Below, one piece after another: positions 35,566 through 43,981 of a stretch of 64,000 nt of DNA. Numbering within the stretch: the stretch's first letter is position 1; each line of letters opens with the position of its first letter. Source of the stretch: a bacterium (GTDB lineage Bacteria; SZUA-79; Acidulodesulfobacterales; Acidulodesulfobacteraceae); NCBI GenBank assembly GCA_021822485.1, contig JAKAQP010000003.1:1-64000 (forward strand), given 5' to 3'. A program made the translations under genes and the position numbers. The notes beneath the pieces were generated by a model. It searched no databases. It was not told the origin of the DNA and was given only the letters and a program-made list of their open reading frames with translations.

Positions 35566-36065
35566 ATTTCGTTTATATAGATATAGGGGAATTTATAAAA
35601 CCGCACGGCATATTAGGCGAACTTTTATTTAATCTATATAACCCCTTGTCTAACGTTATGGATTCGGGCTGCGAACTTTTTATTAAAGAAAACGGAACAT
35701 ATAAAAAATTAGAAATCGAAAAAATCAGACGGGTAAATAAAGGTTATCTCATTAAATTAAACGGCACAGATTCAATAGAATCTGCGGAAAAATTTAAAAA
35801 GACTTCCGTTTATATTAATAAAGCCGATATTAAATTGGATAAAGACGAATTTTTAATTTCCGATTTAATCGGTTTAAACTGTTATAACGAAAAAAAAATT
35901 AACATAGGAGCGGTTTCGGAAATTTACGGCGGAGAAACCGACGTGATGGAAATAAAATCCAATTCGGCGGTTTACTTGATTCCTATGACGGCTGAAAATA
36001 TCGAAACTATAGATATTAAAAGTTCAAAAATATCGGTTAAAAACGAAAATAATTATAGAATATAA
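35562..36065 (+). CDS. rimM: Ribosome maturation factor RimM
   Basis: A 167-residue protein. N-terminal RimM domain (IGEFIKPHGILGELLFNLYNPLS) and PRC-barrel-like C-terminal domain (ISDLIGLNCYNE...VMEIKSNSAVYLIPMTAENIETID). It assists 30S maturation. ATG overlaps the rpsP stop. Position between rpsP and trmD is standard. Confidence 0.93.
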   Translation: MNFVYIDIGEFIKPHGILGELLFNLYNPLSNVMDSGCELFIKENGTYKKLEIEKIRRVNKGYLIKLNGTDSIESAEKFKKTSVYINKADIKLDKDEFLISDLIGLNCYNEKKINIGAVSEIYGGETDVMEIKSNSAVYLIPMTAENIETIDIKSSKISVKNENNYRI

Positions 36066-36069
36066 AAAT

Positions 36070-36774
36070 ATGAAAAAGGTAATAGACGTTATATCTATAA
36101 TGCCGGAATATTTCGATTCGTTTTTAAAAACCGGTCTTATAGGAAAGGCTTTAAAAACCGGATTAATGGAAATAAATATTATTAATCCAAGAGACTTTTC
36201 AAGCGGTAAATATAGAAGGGTGGACGATAAAATTTACGGCGGAGGCGCGGGGCAGCTGTTAATGGCAGAGCCCATTATTAAGGCCTGCGAATATTCCGTA
36301 GAAAATTTTAAAGAAAAGTATAAAAGCGAAAAAAGGGCGGTAGTTATAATGTCACCTTCCGGAAAATTGCTCGACTCGGATGCCGCTTCGGAAATGTCCG
36401 ATTTTGACCATATTATAATAATTTGCGGAAGATACGAAGGCATAGACGCAAGGGTGGCCGATTTAACGGGAGGAATAGAAATATCGATAGGCAGTTATAT
36501 ACTGTCCGGAGGCGAAATAGCTTCGATAGTTTTTATAGAATCGGTAAGCAGATATTTTAAAGGTTTTTTGGGTAATCAAGAATCGCTTAAAGAGGAAAGC
36601 CTTTCCGGCGATTTTAAAAAAATATTGGAATATCCCCAATATACTAAACCAAAAACGTTTAAAAATTTATCCGTTCCCGAAATACTGCTTAGCGGAAATC
36701 ATAAACTGATTGAAAAGTGGAGAATGGAAAAAGCATTAAAAAAAACGGAACAAATAAGAAAAATTAAAATATAA
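36070..36774 (+). CDS. trmD: tRNA (guanine-37-N1)-methyltransferase
   Basis: A 234-residue SPOUT methyltransferase. Seen: ISIMPEYFDSFLKTGLIGKA, YRRVDDKIYGGGAGQLLMAEPI, ICGRYEGIDARV and SIGSYILSGGEIAS (the knot). Slightly short of the E. coli enzyme at the C-terminus but complete in motifs. Confidence 0.96.
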   Translation: MKKVIDVISIMPEYFDSFLKTGLIGKALKTGLMEINIINPRDFSSGKYRRVDDKIYGGGAGQLLMAEPIIKACEYSVENFKEKYKSEKRAVVIMSPSGKLLDSDAASEMSDFDHIIIICGRYEGIDARVADLTGGIEISIGSYILSGGEIASIVFIESVSRYFKGFLGNQESLKEESLSGDFKKILEYPQYTKPKTFKNLSVPEILLSGNHKLIEKWRMEKALKKTEQIRKIKI

Positions 36775-36792
36775 ACAAAAGGAGAGACCTAA

Positions 36793-37149
36793 ATGAATAT
36801 CGTAGAAAAAATCGAAAATGCCTCGTTAAGAACGGATGTTCCCCAATTTAAATCGGGCGACACCGTCAAAGTATATCAAAAAATAAAAGAAGGCGACAAA
36901 GAAAGAATTCAGGTTTATGAAGGAGTGGTTATTGCGAGAAAAGGCAGCGGCATCAGGTCGGCTTTTACGGTAAGAAAAAATTCTTACGGCGTGGGAGTCG
37001 AAAAAACTTTTTTGACTAATTCTCCCTTAATCGATAAAATTGAACTTCTTTATCGAGGAAAGGTAAGGAGAGCGAAATTATATTACTTAAGAAAGAAAAA
37101 AGGGAAAGACGCAAAAATAGAAAGGCTCGATATGGTTCAGCAGCAGTAA
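36793..37149 (+). CDS. rplS: 50S ribosomal protein L19
   Basis: A 118-residue ribosomal protein: [38 protein letters not shown] and [39 protein letters not shown] ribosome binding site. Last of the ffh-rpsP-rimM-trmD-rplS unit. Confidence 0.97.
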   Translation: MNIVEKIENASLRTDVPQFKSGDTVKVYQKIKEGDKERIQVYEGVVIARKGSGIRSAFTVRKNSYGVGVEKTFLTNSPLIDKIELLYRGKVRRAKLYYLRKKKGKDAKIERLDMVQQQ

Positions 37150-37275
37150 GTTAAAATGAAAGCCGAATTAAGTTTGCGGTATATTTAATTAACTTTTTTA
37201 AATATTAATGATATACTTATAATATTAAACGACTTATCGTAAGTATAATTATAATTAATATTTAAAGGAGGTTTT

Positions 37276-37659
37276 ATGGAATCGCAAAAAACGGCTGTCG
37301 ATAAATTTACTGAATTTATAGGAGCGGCACTTGGGGTTACCGAGGATAGATTTCAGAAGATTTTAGACGAATTTATAGTCAGCCATAATTTCGGTAAAAA
37401 AGAATCCGAAGTGTTTTCGCAAAAAATGAAAGATATATACGATGCGAATAAGAAAAAATTGATGTCTATAGTCGACGAATCCGTAAAAAAAGCCCTTAGC
37501 AAAGCCGATATAGCCAGAAGTTCCGAAGTAAAAGGATTAGAAGAAAAGATTAATATCCTTGAAGAAAAAATTAATAAACAGTCTGCCGCACATTCTAAAC
37601 ATAAAGACGCTTCTCATTCAGCTAAAACTAAAAGCAGCAGTCACAGCCTTAAAAAATAA
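37276..37659 (+). CDS. Phasin-like coiled-coil protein
   Basis: A 127-residue soluble protein. Residues 1-75 are amphipathic helices, 83-105 a Leu/Glu/Lys coiled coil (KGLEEKINILEEKINKQ) and 106-127 a Lys/Ser/His-rich tail. The layout resembles short phasin-like proteins bound to polyhydroxyalkanoate granules or to DNA, but no motif is decisive and no PHA genes are nearby. AAGGAGG ribosome binding site. Confidence 0.5.
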   Translation: MESQKTAVDKFTEFIGAALGVTEDRFQKILDEFIVSHNFGKKESEVFSQKMKDIYDANKKKLMSIVDESVKKALSKADIARSSEVKGLEEKINILEEKINKQSAAHSKHKDASHSAKTKSSSHSLKK

Positions 37660-37719
37660 TAAAGAAAAATAAATTATAAAATTGCCTGCAATCAATCTGA
37701 AATACCATAATTATTAGTT

Positions 37720-38004
37720 ATGTTTATGGCTTTAAAATCTTACAGGGTTATTATAAAAGGAATAGTTCAGGGCGTAAATTTCAGAAATTTTACAAAACTC
37801 GAAGCTGAAAGAATCGGCATAAAGGGTTATGTAATGAATACCTATGACGGCCATGTAGAGGCATTTTTCGAGGGCGAAGAAGAAAAAATTAAGGAAATGA
37901 TTGCTTCGGTGCATGTCGGTCCGCCTTCTTCAAGAGTCAAAGAAGTTAAACTATATGAACAGGACGGGCTTTCTAATTTCAACGATTTTAAAATATTAAG
38001 ATAA
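37720..38004 (+). CDS. acyP: Acylphosphatase
   Basis: A 94-residue protein of the acylphosphatase fold, hydrolysing acyl phosphates. The phosphate loop with catalytic Arg is GIVQGVNFRNF, and Asn in GYVMNTYDGHVEAFFEG. Starts at ATG 37720 or the in-frame ATG at 37726. It ends 3 bases from the convergent rsmI. Confidence 0.9.
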   Translation: MFMALKSYRVIIKGIVQGVNFRNFTKLEAERIGIKGYVMNTYDGHVEAFFEGEEEKIKEMIASVHVGPPSSRVKEVKLYEQDGLSNFNDFKILR

Positions 38005-38007
38005 TTC

Positions 38008-38700
38008 TCAGTCTGTTTCTGCAATAGGCATCGGATCGACTATAACGGTTAACTCGCCCTTAGTCAATTCAGGCCTGTTTTTAATTTCTTCGATTATAGT
38101 TTTTACGTCTTTCGTTTCTATAAATTCGTATATTTTAGTAAGCTCTTTTGCGTAGCATATTTTAACGCTGCCCAAAATTTCGTTTATATCCGCAAGCAGT
38201 TTTTCGACGCTTCTGCCTGGTTCAAAAAGTATAAAAACCCTTTTTTCATCCTTTAATTTTGCAAGTATTTTTTTTCTTTTTCCTTCTTTTTTAGGCAAAA
38301 AACCGATAAAAGTAAATTCCGAAGTATTCAGTCCTGATGCCGATATTGCTGTTAATACGCTTGAAGGACCGGGAATCGGAACTACTTTTATTCCTTTTTC
38401 AATACACAAGCGGACTAAATAAAAACCAGGGTCGGATATTAAAGGCGTCCCGGCTTCGCTGACTAAAACGTAATCTCTGCCTTTCATTATACCGCCGGCG
38501 ATAGCGTCGGCAGCCGATTTTTTATTATATTCGTGATATGGAATTAAGCGGGTTTTAATATGGTATTTCGAAGTTAATATCCTTGTTTTCCTGGTATCTT
38601 CGCAGGCTATAAAGTCCGCTTCCCTCATTATTTTTAACGCTCTTATAGTAATATCTTCGAGGTTTCCAATGGGCGTTGCCACGACGTATAATGCGCTCAT
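38008..38700 (-). CDS. rsmI: 16S rRNA 2'-O-ribose C1402 methyltransferase
   Basis: A 230-residue tetrapyrrole-methylase-fold enzyme. Motifs: LYVVATPIGNLEDITIRAL, ACEDTRKTRIL, LVSEAGTPLISDPGF and PIPGPSSVLTAISASGL. It lacks the C-terminal extension of the E. coli enzyme, as many bacteria do. Downstream of nadE by 5 bases. Confidence 0.94.
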   Translation of the reverse strand: MSALYVVATPIGNLEDITIRALKIMREADFIACEDTRKTRILTSKYHIKTRLIPYHEYNKKSAADAIAGGIMKGRDYVLVSEAGTPLISDPGFYLVRLCIEKGIKVVPIPGPSSVLTAISASGLNTSEFTFIGFLPKKEGKRKKILAKLKDEKRVFILFEPGRSVEKLLADINEILGSVKICYAKELTKIYEFIETKDVKTIIEEIKNRPELTKGELTVIVDPMPIAETD

Positions 38701-38705
38701 AAAAA

Positions 38706-39587
38706 TTATGACCAGTCCCTTAAATATCTGAAATCAATATTTATGGTCCGTTCCGAAACTTTTGCTATTAAAGGCATTCGTCTTTTATACTGCGATTTTT
38801 TTATTCTTTTGTATATGTTGTTTACGATATTTTCTTCAAATCCTAAAGAAATTACTACTTCGGGCTTGTACATTTTATCTATTAAAAGATACATTATATC
38901 GTCGGCAGTTTTATAAGTAAAACCCAGTTCCGATTCATCCGACTGTCCTTCCCATAAATCCGCCGACGGCGGTTTATTTATAATAGTTTTTGGGATGCCG
39001 AGATGCTCCGCAAGCTGATAAATCTGAGTTTTATAAATATCTCCTATAGGATTTAAAGCCGAAGCCGTATCGCCGTATAAAGTTCCATAGCCCAGAAGCA
39101 GTTCCGATTTATTGCTTGTGCCGAGGACTAAGGAATTTAACTTATATGAATAATCATAGAGAATAGACATCCTTTCCCTAGCCATTTTATTGCCTTTTCT
39201 CAGTTTTAAGACGATACCGTCTGTCGCATCGGCATTTTCGCTTCTCTCGGTCTCGTCAGTCTCATTCTTAAAATATTCGTTAATCTGGTTAGATATATCT
39301 GAAACGTAATATTTAATTCCGAGGGTGTTTACGACTTTTAAAGCATCCTCAATGCTCGACTTGGAACTGCTTTCATAAGGCATTATTAAAGCCGTTACGT
39401 TATCTTTCCCAAGCGCGCTTACAGCCAAAAAGCAGGACGCAGCCGAATCTATGCCTCCCGACAAGCCCAAAACTACGCTTTTTAACCCCGCCTTTAAAAC
39501 CTCGCTTTTTATAAAATTACCGAGATGTTTATAAATTAAAGGAAAATTTAATTCGTCTATTTTCGGCAGTTCAATTTTATGATTCAT
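38706..39587 (-). CDS. nadE: NAD synthetase, synthetase half
   Basis: A 293-residue PP-loop enzyme amidating deamido-NAD. ATP loop LGLSGGIDSAASCFLA, MPYESSS, LGTSNKSELLLGYGTLYGD and GDIYKTQIYQLAEHLG. The short form normally uses ammonia, but the next upstream gene is a nitrilase-superfamily protein, so the two probably act together as a glutamine-dependent enzyme. Confidence 0.93.
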   Translation of the reverse strand: MNHKIELPKIDELNFPLIYKHLGNFIKSEVLKAGLKSVVLGLSGGIDSAASCFLAVSALGKDNVTALIMPYESSSKSSIEDALKVVNTLGIKYYVSDISNQINEYFKNETDETERSENADATDGIVLKLRKGNKMARERMSILYDYSYKLNSLVLGTSNKSELLLGYGTLYGDTASALNPIGDIYKTQIYQLAEHLGIPKTIINKPPSADLWEGQSDESELGFTYKTADDIMYLLIDKMYKPEVVISLGFEENIVNNIYKRIKKSQYKRRMPLIAKVSERTINIDFRYLRDWS

Positions 39588-39597
39588 ATAAATCTTT

Positions 39598-40488
39598 TCA
39601 CTTAACTTTATTATTATCTATTATGCTTTCTAATTCTTTAAGGGTCAGGTTTAAATTTTCGTCGCGTAAAAGAGGCGTTTTAAATCTTTCGTTATTAAGC
39701 AGATTTAAATTTAATTCCGTTATAATTTCCTCTGCTTCTATATAATCCATTTTGCTTTCGATATTGCCGGAAGGATTTATTACGCACGAACCTCCGGAAA
39801 ATCCTATACCGTCTTCAAAACCGACTCTGTTTACGTATATAACGTAACATTTATAATAAAAAGCGATAACGGAAAGCAGCTCCTCCCACATATTAGTCGA
39901 ATTAAATTTATTAAGCCCGGCGGTTATACCTCTCGCCGGAGAAGCGGAATTGATTATAATTATATGGGCACCCTTGTTAACGGCGATGTAAGACGACGAA
40001 AGATGCCAGGCATCTTCGCATGTCAAGACTGAAATTTTAACGCCGTTTAAATCGAAAACGTCGAAACCGTCTCCCTGCTTAAAATACCTTAATTCTTCAA
40101 ACATGCCGTACGTGGGCAGATAAACCTTTCTGTGAACGTTAATAAGTTTTCCGTTAGAAACGCAAAAAGTCGAATTATAAAAATTAAAATCTGCGTCTTT
40201 TTCTACAAAACCTGCAATAACAGTAATATTTAGTTCTTCCGAAATTTTATAAAGAGGTTGGAAAACGGCGGCTTCATCGGAATTAATATCGACGCCTAAA
40301 TCGTAAACGGAGTCTTTTAAAAAATACCCGGTAAGAGAAAGTTCCGGAAAAATTACTATTTCCGCCCCTTTGTTTTTTGCGGAGGAAATAATATTAATAT
40401 GGTTTTCTATATTTTTTTCTAAATCCCCCATTTTGGGGTCTGTCTGCGCTAAGCAGACGTTTATCCGGCTATTGCTTTTATTTATCAT
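39598..40488 (-). CDS. Nitrilase-superfamily amidase, likely glutaminase partner of NadE
   Basis: A 296-residue carbon-nitrogen hydrolase. Catalytic Glu is in FPELSLTGY, Lys in HRKVYLPTYGMFEE and Cys in LTCEDAWH. The TCEDAWH and LPTYGMFEE (P-Y-G-x-F-E/D-E) patterns resemble the N-terminal glutaminase domain of fused NAD synthetases. It ends 10 bases before nadE. I infer a split glutamine-dependent NAD synthetase. Confidence 0.85.
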   Translation of the reverse strand: MINKSNSRINVCLAQTDPKMGDLEKNIENHINIISSAKNKGAEIVIFPELSLTGYFLKDSVYDLGVDINSDEAAVFQPLYKISEELNITVIAGFVEKDADFNFYNSTFCVSNGKLINVHRKVYLPTYGMFEELRYFKQGDGFDVFDLNGVKISVLTCEDAWHLSSSYIAVNKGAHIIIINSASPARGITAGLNKFNSTNMWEELLSVIAFYYKCYVIYVNRVGFEDGIGFSGGSCVINPSGNIESKMDYIEAEEIITELNLNLLNNERFKTPLLRDENLNLTLKELESIIDNNKVK

Positions 40489-40907
40489 TCGAGAATATTT
40501 TCAAAAAAAATTAATTTAATCGAACAGCGTTCTATATATTCAATAGAAATTACACCATAATATATAGTTTTATTGTCGTATTTTATATTTGACGCAGACG
40601 ACTGCATCAAAAAAAAATTAGATACGTCTATAATAGTCGAAAGTTTCCTTTTGTTAACCGCTTCGTATGGTTTACCGAACCTGCTTTTAAATCGCGTTTT
40701 TACTTCTATAAAATTTAAATTGCCGTTTTCGTTTTCGGCAATAATGTCTATTTCGCGTCTGCCTTTTTTGAAATTTTTTTTAATAATTCTGTATCCTATT
40801 TTTTCTAAAAACTCTGCCGCAACCGCTTCTCCTTCGTCTCCTTTAGCTTTATTTAAGAACTTGCTGTTCATCGTTTTATCGTCTATATTTAAATTCATTT
40901 TATGCAT
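40485..40907 (-). CDS. yraN: YraN/UPF0102 family endonuclease-like protein
   Basis: A 140-residue member of UPF0102. It shows KGDEGEAVAAEFLEKIGYRIIKKNFK and the nuclease-like RREIDIIAENENGNLNFIEVKTR (D-ExK). Role in DNA or RNA processing unknown. Its ATG overlaps... its end overlaps the nitrilase gene start by 4 bases; rnhB lies upstream, the usual neighbourhood. Confidence 0.9.
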   Translation of the reverse strand: MHKMNLNIDDKTMNSKFLNKAKGDEGEAVAAEFLEKIGYRIIKKNFKKGRREIDIIAENENGNLNFIEVKTRFKSRFGKPYEAVNKRKLSTIIDVSNFFLMQSSASNIKYDNKTIYYGVISIEYIERCSIKLIFFENILE

Positions 40908-40995
40908 TAATTAATTTACGTATTAATATAACATATATTATATGGCTATTATATAATAATCATCTTTAAATATATATATTAAATCTTATTAAATA

Positions 40996-41559
40996 TCAAA
41001 ATTTAAAGGTTTTCCTGTGAATTTCCGTTAAACCGTATTTTCTAATATTTTTTTTATGTTCGACGGTCGCGTAACCTTTGTGTTTTTTAAAACCGTATTC
41101 CGGATATTTTTCATCGATGTCCGCCATTAGTCCGTCCCTAAAAACCTTAGCAATTACTGAAGCGCAGGAAACGACTTTTACCCTGTCGTCGCCTTTTATT
41201 ACCGGTATTACTTTTAATCCCGAAATATCCGATAAACCATCCGGCGCTACCGGACCGTCTATAATTACGATGTCGGGCTTTACCGATAAACCGTCAAAAG
41301 CTCTTTCCATCGAAAGCATAGCCGATTTAAGAATATTAATTTTATCTATTTCTAAATTGGAAGCAATGCCTATCGAATAAGATACGGCGGAACTTAAAAT
41401 AATCTTATAGAACTCATTTCTTTTTAACTCGGTTAACTGTTTGGAATCCTTTATACCGGAAGGAATTTTATTTTTATCTATTATCACCGCCGCCGATACC
41501 ACGGGACCTGCAAGGCAGCCTCTGCCGGCTTCGTCTATTCCACATATTGTTAACGGCAT
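40996..41559 (-). CDS. rnhB: Ribonuclease HII
   Basis: A 187-residue nuclease removing RNA from RNA-DNA hybrids. The active-site acidic residues are in CGIDEAGRGCLAGPVVSAAV and VIIDG, plus DGLMADIDEKYPEYGFKKHKGYAT and GLTEIHRKTF near the C-terminus. Complete. Confidence 0.96.
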   Translation of the reverse strand: MPLTICGIDEAGRGCLAGPVVSAAVIIDKNKIPSGIKDSKQLTELKRNEFYKIILSSAVSYSIGIASNLEIDKINILKSAMLSMERAFDGLSVKPDIVIIDGPVAPDGLSDISGLKVIPVIKGDDRVKVVSCASVIAKVFRDGLMADIDEKYPEYGFKKHKGYATVEHKKNIRKYGLTEIHRKTFKF

Positions 41560-41614
41560 AAAAATATAATTAATTTTAAATTAAATAATTAAATTTGCAC
41601 AGTACATAATTCGG

Positions 41615-43081
41615 TCAATTTTTTATGCCCGAAAGAAAATCTAAAAAAGCATCAATTCTTTCAACGCATCTTTTTTTTCCGAGTGAAAATATCATCTCGT
41701 ATATAGGAGGGCTGACTTTTTCTCCGGTAAAAGCAAGCCTTATTATCATGGCTTTTTCTTTCATCGTCCATCCGTTTTGCGAAAGAAAATCGTTAAACGA
41801 GTTTTTTATAGATTCTATAGATGTTTTTAGTCCGTCGATATTTTTTTCGTTTATAAAAATTTTATCGTCAAGAGCAATTATAAAATCCTTAAAGGCCGAC
41901 AGAAAATCTGCATCATTTTGATTGCAATTAAACTCGTTAATAACGCCGACATTATACTCAATGGTTTTATTTAAGAAAAAATCTAATTTATGCCTTAATT
42001 CGACCAAAGTTTTGGAACGTGTTTTAAGGGAATCGACGAGCGCCGCCGTTTTTACGTCTTCGTTCAGCCTGGCTTGCGAATCTTCCAATATATCATTTAT
42101 AAGGCTTATTAAGGCAAAGGGGTTTTTAGATTTTATATAATGGGAATTAAGCCATAATAATTTTTCGGTATTAAAAATAGCGGCGGACTTGCTTATGTTT
42201 TTTAAATCGAAAAATTTTATAATTTCATCCATAGAAAGTATTTCGTCGTTACCGTGGGACCAGCCGAGCCTTATAAGGTAATTAACTAAAGCTTCCGGTA
42301 AAAATCCTTCTTTTTTGTACTGAATGACGGAGGTAGCGCCGTGCCTTTTAGAAAGCCTTTTACCGTCGGGACCTAGTATCATGGAAACATGTGCAAATTC
42401 CGGCGTTTTAAAACCTAATGCGTTATATAGCATTATCTGTTTAGGCGTATTGCTGACATGGTCGTCGCCTCTTAGTACATGCGTTATTCCGGACAGAGCA
42501 TCGTCTATAACTACCGCAAAGTTATAAGTAGGAATTCCGTCTTCCCTCACTATTACGAAATCGTCTATTTCTTTGTTTTCTATGGTTATAACCTGATTTC
42601 TTATTAAGTCTTTAAAAAACGCGGCGGATCCGGTTTCTCTGTTCACTTTAAACCTTATAACGTGCGGCGTTTTTAAAATTTCGGCGTCAGGCTTTAATTC
42701 CCGGCATCTGCCGACGTACATAGGTTTTTTATTTTCGGCTATAAGTTTATTTCTGTCTTCTTCCAACAGCTCTTTTGAGCAAAAACAGTAATAAGCCTTT
42801 CCTTCTTTTAAAAGTTTATCGACGTAAGAATTATAAATGTTAAGACGTTCCGATTGATGCAATATTTCTTCGTCAGGTATAATAGACATCCACTTAAGGC
42901 TTTCTATTATATCTTCTTCAAATATTTTTTCGGAACGCTCAAAATCCGTATCTTCAATTCTTAAAACAAATTTTCCGCCGTTATGTTTAGCATAAACATA
43001 GTTAAAAAGAGCCGTCCTTGCTCCGCCTATATGCAGATAGCCCGTAGGACTCGGAGCAAATCTTGTTTTTATTGTATCCAT
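41615..43081 (-). CDS. gltX: Glutamyl-tRNA synthetase
   Basis: A 488-residue class I synthetase. HIGH region is FAPSPTGYLHIGGARTALFN and KMSKS is KRLSKRHGATSV. The zinc-binding cysteines are partly present (YYCFCSKELL, CRELKPD). Discriminating or not (GlnRS absent?) cannot be judged; a tRNA-Gln is present in the window. Confidence 0.95.
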   Translation of the reverse strand: MDTIKTRFAPSPTGYLHIGGARTALFNYVYAKHNGGKFVLRIEDTDFERSEKIFEEDIIESLKWMSIIPDEEILHQSERLNIYNSYVDKLLKEGKAYYCFCSKELLEEDRNKLIAENKKPMYVGRCRELKPDAEILKTPHVIRFKVNRETGSAAFFKDLIRNQVITIENKEIDDFVIVREDGIPTYNFAVVIDDALSGITHVLRGDDHVSNTPKQIMLYNALGFKTPEFAHVSMILGPDGKRLSKRHGATSVIQYKKEGFLPEALVNYLIRLGWSHGNDEILSMDEIIKFFDLKNISKSAAIFNTEKLLWLNSHYIKSKNPFALISLINDILEDSQARLNEDVKTAALVDSLKTRSKTLVELRHKLDFFLNKTIEYNVGVINEFNCNQNDADFLSAFKDFIIALDDKIFINEKNIDGLKTSIESIKNSFNDFLSQNGWTMKEKAMIIRLAFTGEKVSPPIYEMIFSLGKKRCVERIDAFLDFLSGIKN

Positions 43082-43112
43082 ATAAATGTTAAGGGAGTTT
43101 ATTTAAATATAT

Positions 43113-43934
43113 TTAATATATAACGATAGAAGAATATCCGACTACGCTTGAATAATCGCCGGTAACTTCTCCAGAATTGGTATATCCTATAAGTTTTGCT
43201 TTGGTTCGTCCGGCCATTTTGGCAACATTAAGCATTATAGACGCTGGAATAAAACCGCACATCGTAATATCGTTTAATCTGACTTTTTCGTACAGTCCCT
43301 GAGAATTTAAATCCAGTATTTCTTTTATTGCGATATCGTCTTTATATTTTGCCGACTCGGCCGGTTCGTAATGAGTCATATCGGAACTTGCGACTATTAA
43401 AACATCGTCTATTAAATCTAATTTTTTTAAAGCGTTATATATAGCTTTTGAAGCGTTAATAACGTCGTTGTATCTGATAAACGAAATAACTATGGGGACT
43501 ATTGAAAAATCCTTTTTAAAATTGTATAAGAGCGGAATCTGAACTTCGACGGAATGCTCCCTTAAATGAGCCTGCTCGTCGGCAATAAAAGGACTGTCTG
43601 CATCGTCGATAATAGCGTCGGCGAGTTTTGAATTAATCGGAACGGAAAAATCTTTAAAATCGTATTTTCCTTTATTCATTACCGAATAGTCAGCTCCCAT
43701 ACCGGTATGGTTCGGACCTATAATGATTATATTGTTTTTTATGCCGATACTGGAATAACCCTCGTAAGCAATTTTTCCAGAATATACGTAACCGGCGTGC
43801 GGCGATATAATGCCGAATGCGTCTATTTTTTTGCCTGCAACCGGTATATCGGCTTTAAAGGAATCTATGAAATTATTTATGTTATTTAATCCTTCCGGAT
43901 AAAAATAACCCATTGCCACGGCTTTTCTAATCAA
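43113..43934 (-). CDS. amrB: MEMO1 family protein (AmmeMemoRadiSam protein B)
   Basis: A 273-residue protein of the MEMO/LigB-like metal-binding fold. Conserved histidines are seen in SPHAGYVYSGKIAYEGY, GPNHTGMG, LREHSVEVQIPLL and SSDMTHYEP. In many genomes it co-occurs with an AMMECR1 protein and a radical SAM enzyme; the radical SAM member is at 60043-61095 in this window. The biochemical role of this system is still unsettled. Between pycB and gltX. Confidence 0.9.
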   Translation of the reverse strand: MIRKAVAMGYFYPEGLNNINNFIDSFKADIPVAGKKIDAFGIISPHAGYVYSGKIAYEGYSSIGIKNNIIIIGPNHTGMGADYSVMNKGKYDFKDFSVPINSKLADAIIDDADSPFIADEQAHLREHSVEVQIPLLYNFKKDFSIVPIVISFIRYNDVINASKAIYNALKKLDLIDDVLIVASSDMTHYEPAESAKYKDDIAIKEILDLNSQGLYEKVRLNDITMCGFIPASIMLNVAKMAGRTKAKLIGYTNSGEVTGDYSSVVGYSSIVIY

Positions 43935-43981
43935 TTTAAAACACCTTCCTATATAAATTATACCGCAAATTTATAAGTTTA

